The position numbers and the translations under genes were made by a program. DNA of 64,000 bases from Regnicoccus_A sp014224355 (GTDB lineage: Bacteria; Cyanobacteriota; Cyanobacteriia; PCC-6307; Cyanobiaceae). Shown here piece by piece: positions 42,650 to 50,683 of the stretch (positions are counted from its first letter, which is position 1; each line of letters starts with the position of its first letter). The notes beneath the pieces are model-generated. The model ran no database searches. It was not told the DNA's origin and worked only from the letters and a program-made list of their open reading frames with translations. Where the stretch lies: NCBI RefSeq assembly GCF_050920705.1, contig NZ_CP154799.1, positions 2,232,001-2,296,000 on the forward strand, written 5' to 3'.

Positions 42650-43360
42650 TCAGGCTTGGTAATAGCGCTCCGCCAGGATCGAGGGATCGACACCCCGGCG
42701 CCAGGCGCGTCGCAGCCGGGCATTGCGCCAGGCGGCGCCCCAGACCCCCAGGCGCTGCCAGCGGCGGCCATCCACCTGCACCGACAGGCCCAGGTCGCGG
42801 ATGGGCCCCAGACGGCGCAGGCGCAGCACCAGCTCGAGATCCTCCATCAGCGGCAAGGCCCGCAAGCCGCCGGCGCGATCCAGCAACCGGCGTGGCAGCA
42901 GCAGCCCCTGGTCGCCGTAGGGCAATTGCCCGGGGCCGCTGCGCAGCCTCACGCCCCACTCCACCAGACGCAGGGCCGGGGAAGCCCCCTGGATCCCGAG
43001 GCGAAAACACCAGGGAGATTCAGGGCCGGCCATGGCCTGCTCCACAGCCGCCCACCACTGGCGCGGCAGTCGCAGATCGGCATGCAGCAACAGCAGCCAT
43101 CGGGTTGTGCTGAGCGCCACTCCCCTCACCAGCTGGCAGCCCCGGCCGCCCGCTGTGTGCACCACCTGCGCACCTGCCAGAGCCGAGAGGCATGGGCTGC
43201 CGTCGTGGCTGCCTCCATCCACCACCCAGGTCTCGATCAGTCCGGGGGGAGCCATGGCCAGGTCCGCCAGCAGGGCCGGCAGGTGCGCGGCCTCGTTCAG
43301 CGCAGGGATCACCACCGCCAGGGGAGCAACGCTGCGATGGCCCACAGACCGCGTCTTCAC
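42650..43360 (-). CDS. TIGR04283-type glycosyltransferase (transferase 2)
   Basis: The 236-residue family-2 glycosyltransferase has AVVIPALNEAAHLP at the start, VVDGGSHDGS, LLLHADLRLP (DxD-like) and LPLMEDLELVLRL. This subfamily is named for its link with arsenosugar or selenium-domain radical SAM genes. The GTG start overlaps the stop of the partner transferase gene (GTGA). Confidence 0.85.
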   Translation of the reverse strand: MKTRSVGHRSVAPLAVVIPALNEAAHLPALLADLAMAPPGLIETWVVDGGSHDGSPCLSALAGAQVVHTAGGRGCQLVRGVALSTTRWLLLLHADLRLPRQWWAAVEQAMAGPESPWCFRLGIQGASPALRLVEWGVRLRSGPGQLPYGDQGLLLPRRLLDRAGGLRALPLMEDLELVLRLRRLGPIRDLGLSVQVDGRRWQRLGVWGAAWRNARLRRAWRRGVDPSILAERYYQA

Positions 43361-44004
43361 CCCAGCCAGGGCTCCAGATCCCCAGGTCGGTCGAGATCCT
43401 GCCGTTGTGCCAGCAGCACCGGCTCCAGCCCCAGCTGCTGTGCCCGCTCGAGGGTGAGGCGCAGCACATCGGCGCTGCCCCAGGGGATTCCGCTGAACAA
43501 CCCGGGCTGAGGGCCCGTCAGCCCAATCAGCCAGTAGCCGCCATCGCTGGCGGGACCGAGCACCAGGGAACGGCTTGCGAAGGCGGCGAAGGCCGACTCC
43601 AGATCGGCGGTGGCCAGCAGGGGCAGATCGGTGCCGATCAGCAGCACCTGCCGGGCCCCCTCACGGCAGGCCCGCGCCAGCTGGCGCACCATCCGGCTGC
43701 CCAGGCCACCACCCCCCTGAAGCACGGCCCGGTCGGCCCCCAGGCTCTGCCCCCAGCGTCTGGCCCCCCGGGGACCCAGGCCTCCCACCGCCAGCACCAG
43801 CTCCGTGCCCCAGCCAGGCTGGTGCTCCCTTCGTCCCAGGGGCCTGGCCGCCGCCAGGGTGTGCTCACTCAGGCGCCGCTGAATGCCGGCAGCCGCCGCC
43901 AGGCCGATGCCCGCTCCCAGGCGGCTCTTGCACCGACCCCTGGCCGGCCAGCGGGCCATCACCACCACCTGACGCCAGGGCCGACGCACCGTCGCAGGGT
44001 TCAC
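43357..44004 (-). CDS. TIGR04282/DUF2064-type transferase (transferase 1)
   Basis: The 215-residue nucleotidyl/glycosyltransferase-like protein has VVVMARWPARGRCKSRLG, LLIGTDLPLL and LGPASDGGYWLIGL, the usual marks of this family. It overlaps both neighbours (the HtrA gene and transferase 2). The pair is typical of arsenosugar biosynthesis clusters, but the radical SAM partner is not in the window, so the pathway is inferred. Confidence 0.85.
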   Translation of the reverse strand: MNPATVRRPWRQVVVMARWPARGRCKSRLGAGIGLAAAAGIQRRLSEHTLAAARPLGRREHQPGWGTELVLAVGGLGPRGARRWGQSLGADRAVLQGGGGLGSRMVRQLARACREGARQVLLIGTDLPLLATADLESAFAAFASRSLVLGPASDGGYWLIGLTGPQPGLFSGIPWGSADVLRLTLERAQQLGLEPVLLAQRQDLDRPGDLEPWLG

Positions 44005-45158
44005 TCTCTGGATGGCAGCTCCGCCGGCTCGAGGGTGATGCTGCGGCTGCCTGAGCCCCGCCGGATGGTGATCGTCAGGGGTTGGCCGACCTTGCCCTGA
44101 TCGACGGCCACCTGAACCTCGGAGGGGTTCTTGACTGCCTGGCCACCAACGGTCTGGATCAGATCACAGGGTTGCAACCCCGCCTTGGCCGCCGGACTGC
44201 CGCTGAGCACCTCCACCACCACGACCCCATCGGTCTCCGGCAGGCGGCACTCGCTGGACGTGGCATTGATCTCCCGCGCCAGCTGGGGTGTGAGCGCCTG
44301 AAGGCGCACACCGATGTAGGGGTGGGAGGCGCGCCCCTTCTCCAGGATCTGAGCGGCGATCTGCTTGGCCTGATTGATCGGGATCGCGAAGCTCAGGCCT
44401 GCCCCCGGAGCCTGGCGGATGGCGGTGTTCACCCCGATCACCTGGCCGCGGTCGTTGATCAGTGGGCCGCCACTGTTGCCGGGATTGACCGCTGCGTCGG
44501 TCTGGATGTAGGGCACCCGCTGGCCTTCGCCGATGGCGTTGGTGCGCTGGATCGCGCTGATGATGCCAGCGGTCACGGTGTTGTCGAGGCCGAGGGGGTT
44601 GCCGATCGCGATCGCCCACTCACCGGGGCGCACATTGCTGGAATCCCCCAGGGGCGCCACCGGCAGCTTCTGGGCCACCACCCGAACCACGGCGATGTCG
44701 GTGAGGGGATCGGCGCCCAGCACCTTGCCGTTGAAACTGCGGCCGTCCGGCAGGGTCACCGACACCTCACTGGTCCCCTCCACCACGTGGGCGTTGGTGA
44801 GAATCACCCCGTCGGAGCGGGTGATGAAGCCTGATCCCTGGCCCTGCTGCTGCTGGATCGAGGGACCACCGCCGAACAGCCCCCCCAATGGGTTGATCAC
44901 CCGCTTGACCGTGTCGATGCGTACCACCGCCGGACCGACCTTCTCGGCAGCGCTGACGATCACGTTCCTACCGGCCTGCAGGGGCGCTGCGGGGAGGGCA
45001 TCACTGACCCTGGGACCCGGAGCATCTGGGGCGCGCTTGGGCAGACCGGGCATGTTCGGCAGCTGGAACCCGCAGCTGCCCAGCAGGATTCCGCAGAGCC
45101 CCGCAGCGGCCAGAGCCCTCAGGCGCACGGGAAGGCCATCGGGCCGGTGGGGAGTCAT
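44001..45158 (-). CDS. HtrA/Deg-family serine protease, lipoprotein type
   Basis: From ATG 45156-45158 the product has 385 residues. A signal with lipobox ILLGSC anchors it outside the inner membrane. The trypsin-like triad is visible: His in LTNAHVVEG, Asp in DPLTDIAVV, Ser in NPGNSGGPL. A PDZ domain follows (about 290-370, GLQPCDLIQTVGGQAV). It degrades or refolds damaged exported proteins. The frame is open far upstream across dnaA, but that is an antisense artefact of high GC. The stop overlaps the next gene (GTGA). Confidence 0.92.
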   Translation of the reverse strand: MTPHRPDGLPVRLRALAAAGLCGILLGSCGFQLPNMPGLPKRAPDAPGPRVSDALPAAPLQAGRNVIVSAAEKVGPAVVRIDTVKRVINPLGGLFGGGPSIQQQQGQGSGFITRSDGVILTNAHVVEGTSEVSVTLPDGRSFNGKVLGADPLTDIAVVRVVAQKLPVAPLGDSSNVRPGEWAIAIGNPLGLDNTVTAGIISAIQRTNAIGEGQRVPYIQTDAAVNPGNSGGPLINDRGQVIGVNTAIRQAPGAGLSFAIPINQAKQIAAQILEKGRASHPYIGVRLQALTPQLAREINATSSECRLPETDGVVVVEVLSGSPAAKAGLQPCDLIQTVGGQAVKNPSEVQVAVDQGKVGQPLTITIRRGSGSRSITLEPAELPSRE

Positions 45159-45257
45159 GGCATGGAAGCGGAGCTGGGCCGCAAAGCGCTTCATTAAAGA
45201 CTGAGCCCGTCGGTGAAGCTGCTTATATTCGGCCACTGGCTGAGAGGGGGGTGGACG

Positions 45258-46691
45258 GTGCAGCAGGGACAGGAGCTGTGGCACCGCGTCCAGGAGGCAC
45301 TGCAGGCCAACCTCAGCAAGCCCACATTCGAGACCTGGATCCGCCCGGCCCGCTGCACCGGCTATGCCGATGGACAGCTGCAGCTGGAGGCTCCCAACAG
45401 CTTCGCCAGCGGTTGGCTGCGCAAGAACTATCTCGTCATGATCGCAGCGGTGGCTACCGACCTTGCCGGTCAGGCCATTCAGGTGGAGGTGGGAACCGCG
45501 GCGGTGCAGGAGATGGATGCGGCCCTCAATGGGTCCGCCCCCGCCGAGCGTCCGTCCAGCGCCCAGCAGACCGTGGCCGGTGCCTCGCCGGGGGCGGTGC
45601 TGCGAGCCACAGCTGGCTCCGCCGGCCCCACCGCCAGCGGCGAGACCCCCCGCCGTCCGGCTCCCGGTCTCAACCCCCGGTATGTCTTCAACCGTTTCGT
45701 GGTGGGTCCCAACAGCCGCATGGCCCACGCGGCGGCCCTGGCGGTGGCCGAGGCGCCCGGACGTGAGTTCAATCCGCTCTTCCTCTGCGGCGGCGTCGGC
45801 CTGGGGAAGACCCACCTGATGCAGGCGATCGGCCACTACCGCCTGGAGATCGATCCGGAGGCCCGGGTCTTCTACGTGTCCACCGAAACCTTCACCAACG
45901 ACCTGATCCAGGCCATCCGCAAGGACGGCATGCAGAAGTTCCGCGACCGCTACCGCGCCGCGGATCTGATTCTGGTGGATGACATCCAGTTCATCGAAGG
46001 GAAGGAGTACACCCAGGAGGAGTTCTTTCACACCTTCAACGCCCTGCACGAGGCCGGCCGTCAGATCGTGATCGCCAGTGACAGGCCCCCCAGTCAGATT
46101 CCGCGGCTGCAGGAGCGGCTGATCTCTCGCTTCTCGATGGGCCTGATCGCCGACATCCAGGCGCCGGATCTGGAAACGCGCATGGCGATTCTGCACAAGA
46201 AGGCAGAGCAGGAACGGATGGCCCTGCCCCGTGACCTGATCCAGTATCTGGCGGGCCGTTTCACCTCCAACATCCGCGAACTGGAGGGCGCCCTGACAAG
46301 AGCGGTGGCCTTCGCCTCCATCACCGGTCTGCCGATGACGGTTGAATCCGTGGCGCCGATGCTCGATCCGGTGGGCAATGAGGTACAGGTCACCCCTCAG
46401 CAGGTGGTGGAGAAAGTGGCGGAGGTGTTTGGCGTGAGCGGCGAGGAGATGCGCAGCAGCAGCCGCAAGCGGGCGGTGAGCCAGGCCCGCCAGGTGGGCA
46501 TGTACCTGATCCGGCAGAGCACCGATCTGAGCCTGCCGCGCATCGGCGATGTCTTCGGAGGTAAGGACCACAGCACCGTGATGTACGCAGTGGAGCAGGT
46601 GGAGAAGAAACTGGCCATCGATCCCTCCCTGGCCCGTCAGCTGCAGCAGGTCCGTGATCTGCTTCAGATCGACAGTCGCCGCCGGCGCTGA
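45258..46691 (+). CDS. dnaA: Chromosomal replication initiator DnaA
   Basis: From GTG 45258, preceded by GAGGGGGG, the product has 477 residues (MQQGQELWHRVQEALQANLS). Domain I is at the N-terminus, then a variable linker rich in Ala and Pro. The AAA+ domain has Walker A GGVGLGKTHL and Walker B LILVDDIQFIEGK, and the C-terminal domain has the DnaA-box-binding motif GGKDHSTVMYAV. A GTG at 45213 is also in frame. I see no cluster of DnaA boxes next to the gene, so oriC is probably elsewhere. Confidence 0.95.
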   Translation: MQQGQELWHRVQEALQANLSKPTFETWIRPARCTGYADGQLQLEAPNSFASGWLRKNYLVMIAAVATDLAGQAIQVEVGTAAVQEMDAALNGSAPAERPSSAQQTVAGASPGAVLRATAGSAGPTASGETPRRPAPGLNPRYVFNRFVVGPNSRMAHAAALAVAEAPGREFNPLFLCGGVGLGKTHLMQAIGHYRLEIDPEARVFYVSTETFTNDLIQAIRKDGMQKFRDRYRAADLILVDDIQFIEGKEYTQEEFFHTFNALHEAGRQIVIASDRPPSQIPRLQERLISRFSMGLIADIQAPDLETRMAILHKKAEQERMALPRDLIQYLAGRFTSNIRELEGALTRAVAFASITGLPMTVESVAPMLDPVGNEVQVTPQQVVEKVAEVFGVSGEEMRSSSRKRAVSQARQVGMYLIRQSTDLSLPRIGDVFGGKDHSTVMYAVEQVEKKLAIDPSLARQLQQVRDLLQIDSRRRR

Positions 46692-46694
46692 AGT

Positions 46695-47618
46695 TCAGGT
46701 GAGCGGCAGGCTGGGGTCGAGCCCCTCCACTTCCCCCTGAAACACCCGGCTGGCGGTGATGTCATCGGCCTGGATCGTGATCAGATCCAGCTTGGTCAGG
46801 CCACGCCCCATGTGGTTGAAGAGCCGGTTGGCCTGACGCATGCGCGCCCGGTCGATGGCATTGCGGATCGAGCGGGCATTGGCGAAGAAGGGCAGCTGCA
46901 TCCGCCGCTGGATGTATTCATAGAAGGCGGCCTTGGCCTCATCGCCGAAGCGGTAGCTCTCAGCGGCGAGGATCAGCTGGGCAATGGACAGCAACTCTGC
47001 GGCGGTGTAGTCGGGAAAGTCGATGTGGTTGGCCACCCGCGAGGAGAGCCCTGGATTCGATTGATAGAACACATCCATCTTGTCCTTGTAACCAGCGAAG
47101 ATCACCACCAGATCATCGCGATTATTCTCCATCACCTGCAGCAGGATCTCAATCGCTTCAGAGCCATAATCCCGTTCATTCTCTGGCCGGTAGAGATAGT
47201 AGGCTTCATCGATGAACAACACGCCACCCATCGCCTTCTTGAGCATGTCACGGGTCTTTGGCGCGGTGTGGCCGATGTACTGACCCACGAGATCATCCCG
47301 GGTGGCGGTGACGAGATGGCCCTTGCGCACATACCCCAGCCGGTGCAGGATCTCGGAGATGCGCTCAGCCACCGTGGTCTTGCCGGTGCCCGGTCGACCG
47401 GTGAACGACATGTGAAGGCTCGGGGCCGTAGTAGGGAGCCCCACCTGCTTTCGAGCCCGCTCGACCACCAGCAGGGCGGCAATCTCACGGATTCGGGTTT
47501 TCACCGGGCGCAGTCCGATCAACTCGCGATCGAGTTGATCGAGCACCTCACTCACTCCGGTGCCGTCGTAGGCGGCGCGCAGATCGACGGGGGTGTCATC
47601 GGCGCTGACCTCCGTCAT
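46695..47618 (-). CDS. cbbX: Red-type RuBisCO activase CbbX
   Basis: The 307-residue AAA+ protein has Walker A FTGRPGTGKTTVAERI, Walker B GVLFIDEAYYLYRP, the pore-loop region LVGQYIGHTAPKTRD and the Arg-finger region NPGLSSRVANHIDFPDY. It remodels inhibited RuBisCO by pulling on the large-subunit C-terminus. It is the last gene of the carboxysome run, overlapping the acRAF stop (ATGA), and converges on dnaA. Confidence 0.93.
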   Translation of the reverse strand: MTEVSADDTPVDLRAAYDGTGVSEVLDQLDRELIGLRPVKTRIREIAALLVVERARKQVGLPTTAPSLHMSFTGRPGTGKTTVAERISEILHRLGYVRKGHLVTATRDDLVGQYIGHTAPKTRDMLKKAMGGVLFIDEAYYLYRPENERDYGSEAIEILLQVMENNRDDLVVIFAGYKDKMDVFYQSNPGLSSRVANHIDFPDYTAAELLSIAQLILAAESYRFGDEAKAAFYEYIQRRMQLPFFANARSIRNAIDRARMRQANRLFNHMGRGLTKLDLITIQADDITASRVFQGEVEGLDPSLPLT

Positions 47619-47863
47619 GGCAGGAGTGCATCGATGGCTGCTGCGATGGAATGGTCAACGGCCTCGATGGTGCCGTCCTCCTGCTGGGGCCTGAGGGTCA
47701 GGTTGACATAGGTGCGGCCGAAGCTGATATCGGGATAACGCTTCTCCTGCTCGGAGAGATCGTTGAGCCGCTCGAGGAAGACTCGGGTGGTTTCGTAGTC
47801 GGCGAACTCGATGCGGCGCTCCAGCCGTTCGGGACGCTGCCGGTGGGTCCAAGGCTGATCCAT
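47615..47863 (-). CDS. acRAF: Alpha-carboxysome RuBisCO assembly factor (pterin dehydratase-like)
   Basis: The 82-residue protein (RIEFADYETTRVFLERLNDL ... YPDISFGRTYVNLTLR) has the pterin-4a-carbinolamine dehydratase fold. In cso operons this relative has lost the enzymatic role and assists form IA RuBisCO assembly. The canonical catalytic His-His pair of the dehydratases is not evident here, in line with that. Its 3' end overlaps the start of cbbX. Confidence 0.85.
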   Translation of the reverse strand: MDQPWTHRQRPERLERRIEFADYETTRVFLERLNDLSEQEKRYPDISFGRTYVNLTLRPQQEDGTIEAVDHSIAAAIDALLP

Positions 47864-47872
47864 GGTCGAAAC

Positions 47873-49117
47873 CTAGCCCAGCCTTTGGTTTGCCTCCAGC
47901 TCGATTCCATCCTGGGCCAGAGGCTCCGGCGCCACGACCCCGCTGGCGGGAAGGCAGTCGATGCGGGCGATTCTGAGACGCTCCACCCAGGCGGCGGCAT
48001 AGGCGTGGTTGGCCTCGCGCTCGAGCGGATCATCGCTGGTCAGGGGGTGGGGGAAGGTGCCGGCGATGGCGGCATTGGTGACACAGAACATCGCCTTCTG
48101 GAAGCTGGTGCAGATTTTCACGTAGAGGTCGCCCAGGCCCCGCCCCTCCCGGGCGTAGTGCTGCTCCAGCTCGGGAGGCAGGTGACGGCGCATGTCCTGC
48201 ATCAGCAGGCTGGGGGGGATGCCCGCCCCCATGGTCGGCAGAGGATCGGCATAGAGGGCGCCGTAAGTGAACTGGCTTTGGTCGTGGGGAATCTGACGCG
48301 CCTGGGCGTTGAACGACACGGTGCCCAGAAAGGGTGTGCCCCGCAGAAACACCGCTTCGACGTAGGGGACGGCCACATCCACCAGGAAGGTGAGGCCGGC
48401 CTCGGGCGGAAGGATCCCGAAAGCCACTCCCCCCACGTCGACGGAGTAGGTGATCGGTGCGCCGGCGGCGGCCACCAGCCCGTCCTGGATGAAGCGCACC
48501 ACCGCGGCGATGGAATTCACGGCTCCGCTGCGCTGAGCCCTGGCCAGATCCAGAAACAGATCGCTCATCACCCGCCAGAACTGCCCGAGGGCGCTGGCGG
48601 TGGCGGAGGAGCGAATCTGCTCCGGCAGGAAGCCCGGGAAGCCCCGCTGCAGGGCCGCCAGCAACGGGTCGCGCCGGCAGCGCTGACGGATCACCCTGGT
48701 GCAGGTTTCGAGGAAGGCCTCGCTGTCGAGGTAGGTGTCGAGGCCGCCGGTGCCATGCCAGAGCATCGAGCGCTGGCAATACTCCGCGTACTCGAAGTTG
48801 ATCCGATCGTGCAACAGATGGCGCCAGAGCCGTGCCGGGGTGAGGGCGCCGTTGAAGAAGCGGAACACCGGCAGCGGGTTGAGGAACTCACGCTGGGCCT
48901 GGTGAATCAGGTTGAGGCTGTAGGCATCGAGCACGTGGCCATAACTCTCGAGCACGGCCACCACCTCCAGCACATGGTCGCTCGACTCCTCCAGCAGGGT
49001 CGTGCCGCTCAGCAGCCGCTCCAGCAGCAGCTGGGCATCCCCTTCCGGGCCCTGAAGCTGGCCCTGGCCCTGGGATGGGCCGCAGTGGTGCGGGAGGCCG
49101 GGGGTGGGCTGGTTCAT
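47873..49117 (-). CDS. chpX: CO2 hydration protein of the NDH-1 CO2-uptake complex
   Basis: The 414-residue protein matches ChpX/CupB-type proteins (HVLEVVAVLESYGHVLDAYS, FEYAEYCQRSMLWHGTGG, IPPSLLMQDMRRHLPPELE). These attach to specialised NDH-1 complexes and convert CO2 to bicarbonate at the thylakoid or plasma membrane. Its start overlaps ndhD (ATGA), so the NDH subunits and the hydration protein are made together. Confidence 0.88.
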   Translation of the reverse strand: MNQPTPGLPHHCGPSQGQGQLQGPEGDAQLLLERLLSGTTLLEESSDHVLEVVAVLESYGHVLDAYSLNLIHQAQREFLNPLPVFRFFNGALTPARLWRHLLHDRINFEYAEYCQRSMLWHGTGGLDTYLDSEAFLETCTRVIRQRCRRDPLLAALQRGFPGFLPEQIRSSATASALGQFWRVMSDLFLDLARAQRSGAVNSIAAVVRFIQDGLVAAAGAPITYSVDVGGVAFGILPPEAGLTFLVDVAVPYVEAVFLRGTPFLGTVSFNAQARQIPHDQSQFTYGALYADPLPTMGAGIPPSLLMQDMRRHLPPELEQHYAREGRGLGDLYVKICTSFQKAMFCVTNAAIAGTFPHPLTSDDPLEREANHAYAAAWVERLRIARIDCLPASGVVAPEPLAQDGIELEANQRLG

Positions 49118-50658
49118 CCCTGCTCCAGGCGGATGGCGGGTGTTGTGGTGGCTGAGGAGATGGCTGAATCGAGGCTGGCGGCGATCACCCGGGGCGGCAG
49201 GGTCAGAGCGAAGGAGCTCCGCTCCATCAGGCTGCCCAGACCCTGGGGCAGCAGCCCGATGGCCAGGATGGCCACGGCCAGGGCCATGGCAGGAATCTGA
49301 TGGCCCAGGGGGATCGAAGGCAGCACAACCTGCTGGGTGGTCGGGGGGGTGTCGAGGCGCCCGAAGAAGGCCCGGTTCACCAGCAGCAGGAAGTAGACCG
49401 CCGTCAGGCCCGAGCCCACCATGCAGAGCAGCGTCTGTAGAGGGAAGGCCACCAGACTGCCGCGGAAGACCAGAAACTCCGCCACGAAGCCGGCCATGCC
49501 GGGGATGCCGGCGCTGGCCATCACGCCCACCACCATCAGCGAACCGGTGAGGGGAAGCCCCCGCTGGGGATTGAGCAGCCCCCGCAACACGTTCATGTCG
49601 CGGGTACCGGTGGCGCTGTAGACCACACCCACCAGCAGGAACAGCAGAGCGGAGATCAGCCCGTGGCTGATCATCTGGAACAGGGCCCCCTGCAGGCTCA
49701 CCGGAGTGGCGGCCGCCGCCGCCAGCAGCACATAGCCCATATGACCCACCGAGCTGTAGGCCACCATCCGTTTCATGTCCTGCTGCTGAATCGCCGCCAG
49801 GGAACCGAACAGCACCGACAGGGCCGCCCAGCCCGCCAGCCAGGGGGCCATCACCCCCCAGGCCTCGGGGAAGAGGCCGAGGCAGAAACGCAGCAGGCCA
49901 TAGGTGCCCAGCTTGAGCAGCACCCCGGCCAGCAGCACCGACACCGGAGTGGAGGCTTCGGTGTGGGCATCCGGCAACCAGGTGTGAAAGGGCACCAGTG
50001 GGATCTTGATGCCGAATCCCACCAGCAGCGCCCCCAGCAGCAGCAGCTGGACCCCCAGGCCCACGTCCTGGGCGAGCAGGGGGTTGAAGCTGAAATCGGC
50101 ACTGCCCGTGGCCAGGGCCAGCCCGAAGAAGGCCCCGAGAATCAACATCCCCGAGAGGGCTGTGAAAATCAGGAATTTGGTGGCGGCGTAGGCACGGTTG
50201 CGGCCGCCCCAGATGGCGATCAGCAGCCAGAGCGGGATCAGCTCCAGCTCATAGAACAGGAAGAAGAGCAGGGTGTTCTGGGCCAGAAAAGCCCCGTTCA
50301 CCGCTCCGCTGATCAGCAGCAGCAGGGCGTGATACAGACGAGGACGGCTGGTGTCTGCCGCCGTCACGGCCACGGCCACAAAACTCAGCACACCATTGAT
50401 CAGCACCAGCGGCAGGGAGAGGCCATCCACCCCCAGCCGGTATTCGAGTCCGAGCGTTCCCACCCAGGGGGCCACCTCCAGCAGCTGGGCCCCGCCGATC
50501 GCTGGATCGAAGCGCAGCAGCACCGCCAGCGACCAGAACAACTGCAGCCCCAGCAGGGCCAGGGTGGCCCACCTCCACCGCTGAGACTCAGGGTCTCCAG
50601 GCCAGACCAGCAGGAGCAAGGCCCCCACAAGGGGGATCAGCAGCAGGGCGCTCAGCAT
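49114..50658 (-). CDS. ndhD: NDH-1 subunit D, CO2-uptake type
   Basis: From ATG 50656-50658 the product has 514 residues (MLSALLLIPLVGALLLLVWP) and about 14 membrane helices. The antiporter-like core is seen in NTLLFFLFYELELIPLWLLI (Glu in the fifth helix), KIPLVPFHTWLPDAHTEA and QQQDMKRMVAYSSVGHMGYV. With ndhF and chpX next to it, it belongs to the CO2-uptake form (NdhD3/D4 type) rather than the respiratory one. Confidence 0.92.
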   Translation of the reverse strand: MLSALLLIPLVGALLLLVWPGDPESQRWRWATLALLGLQLFWSLAVLLRFDPAIGGAQLLEVAPWVGTLGLEYRLGVDGLSLPLVLINGVLSFVAVAVTAADTSRPRLYHALLLLISGAVNGAFLAQNTLLFFLFYELELIPLWLLIAIWGGRNRAYAATKFLIFTALSGMLILGAFFGLALATGSADFSFNPLLAQDVGLGVQLLLLGALLVGFGIKIPLVPFHTWLPDAHTEASTPVSVLLAGVLLKLGTYGLLRFCLGLFPEAWGVMAPWLAGWAALSVLFGSLAAIQQQDMKRMVAYSSVGHMGYVLLAAAAATPVSLQGALFQMISHGLISALLFLLVGVVYSATGTRDMNVLRGLLNPQRGLPLTGSLMVVGVMASAGIPGMAGFVAEFLVFRGSLVAFPLQTLLCMVGSGLTAVYFLLLVNRAFFGRLDTPPTTQQVVLPSIPLGHQIPAMALAVAILAIGLLPQGLGSLMERSSFALTLPPRVIAASLDSAISSATTTPAIRLEQG

Positions 50659-50683
50659 CGGCTCGCTCCGAGAGTGGTGGCAG

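Noticed and set aside
45158..45258. Possible origin of replication beside dnaA
   Set aside because: No cluster of DnaA boxes or AT-rich unwinding region is seen in this short spacer.
45159..46571. Upstream extension of the HtrA gene across dnaA, giving an 856-residue frame
   Set aside because: The added part is the antisense of dnaA. The lipoprotein signal at ATG 45158 marks the real start.
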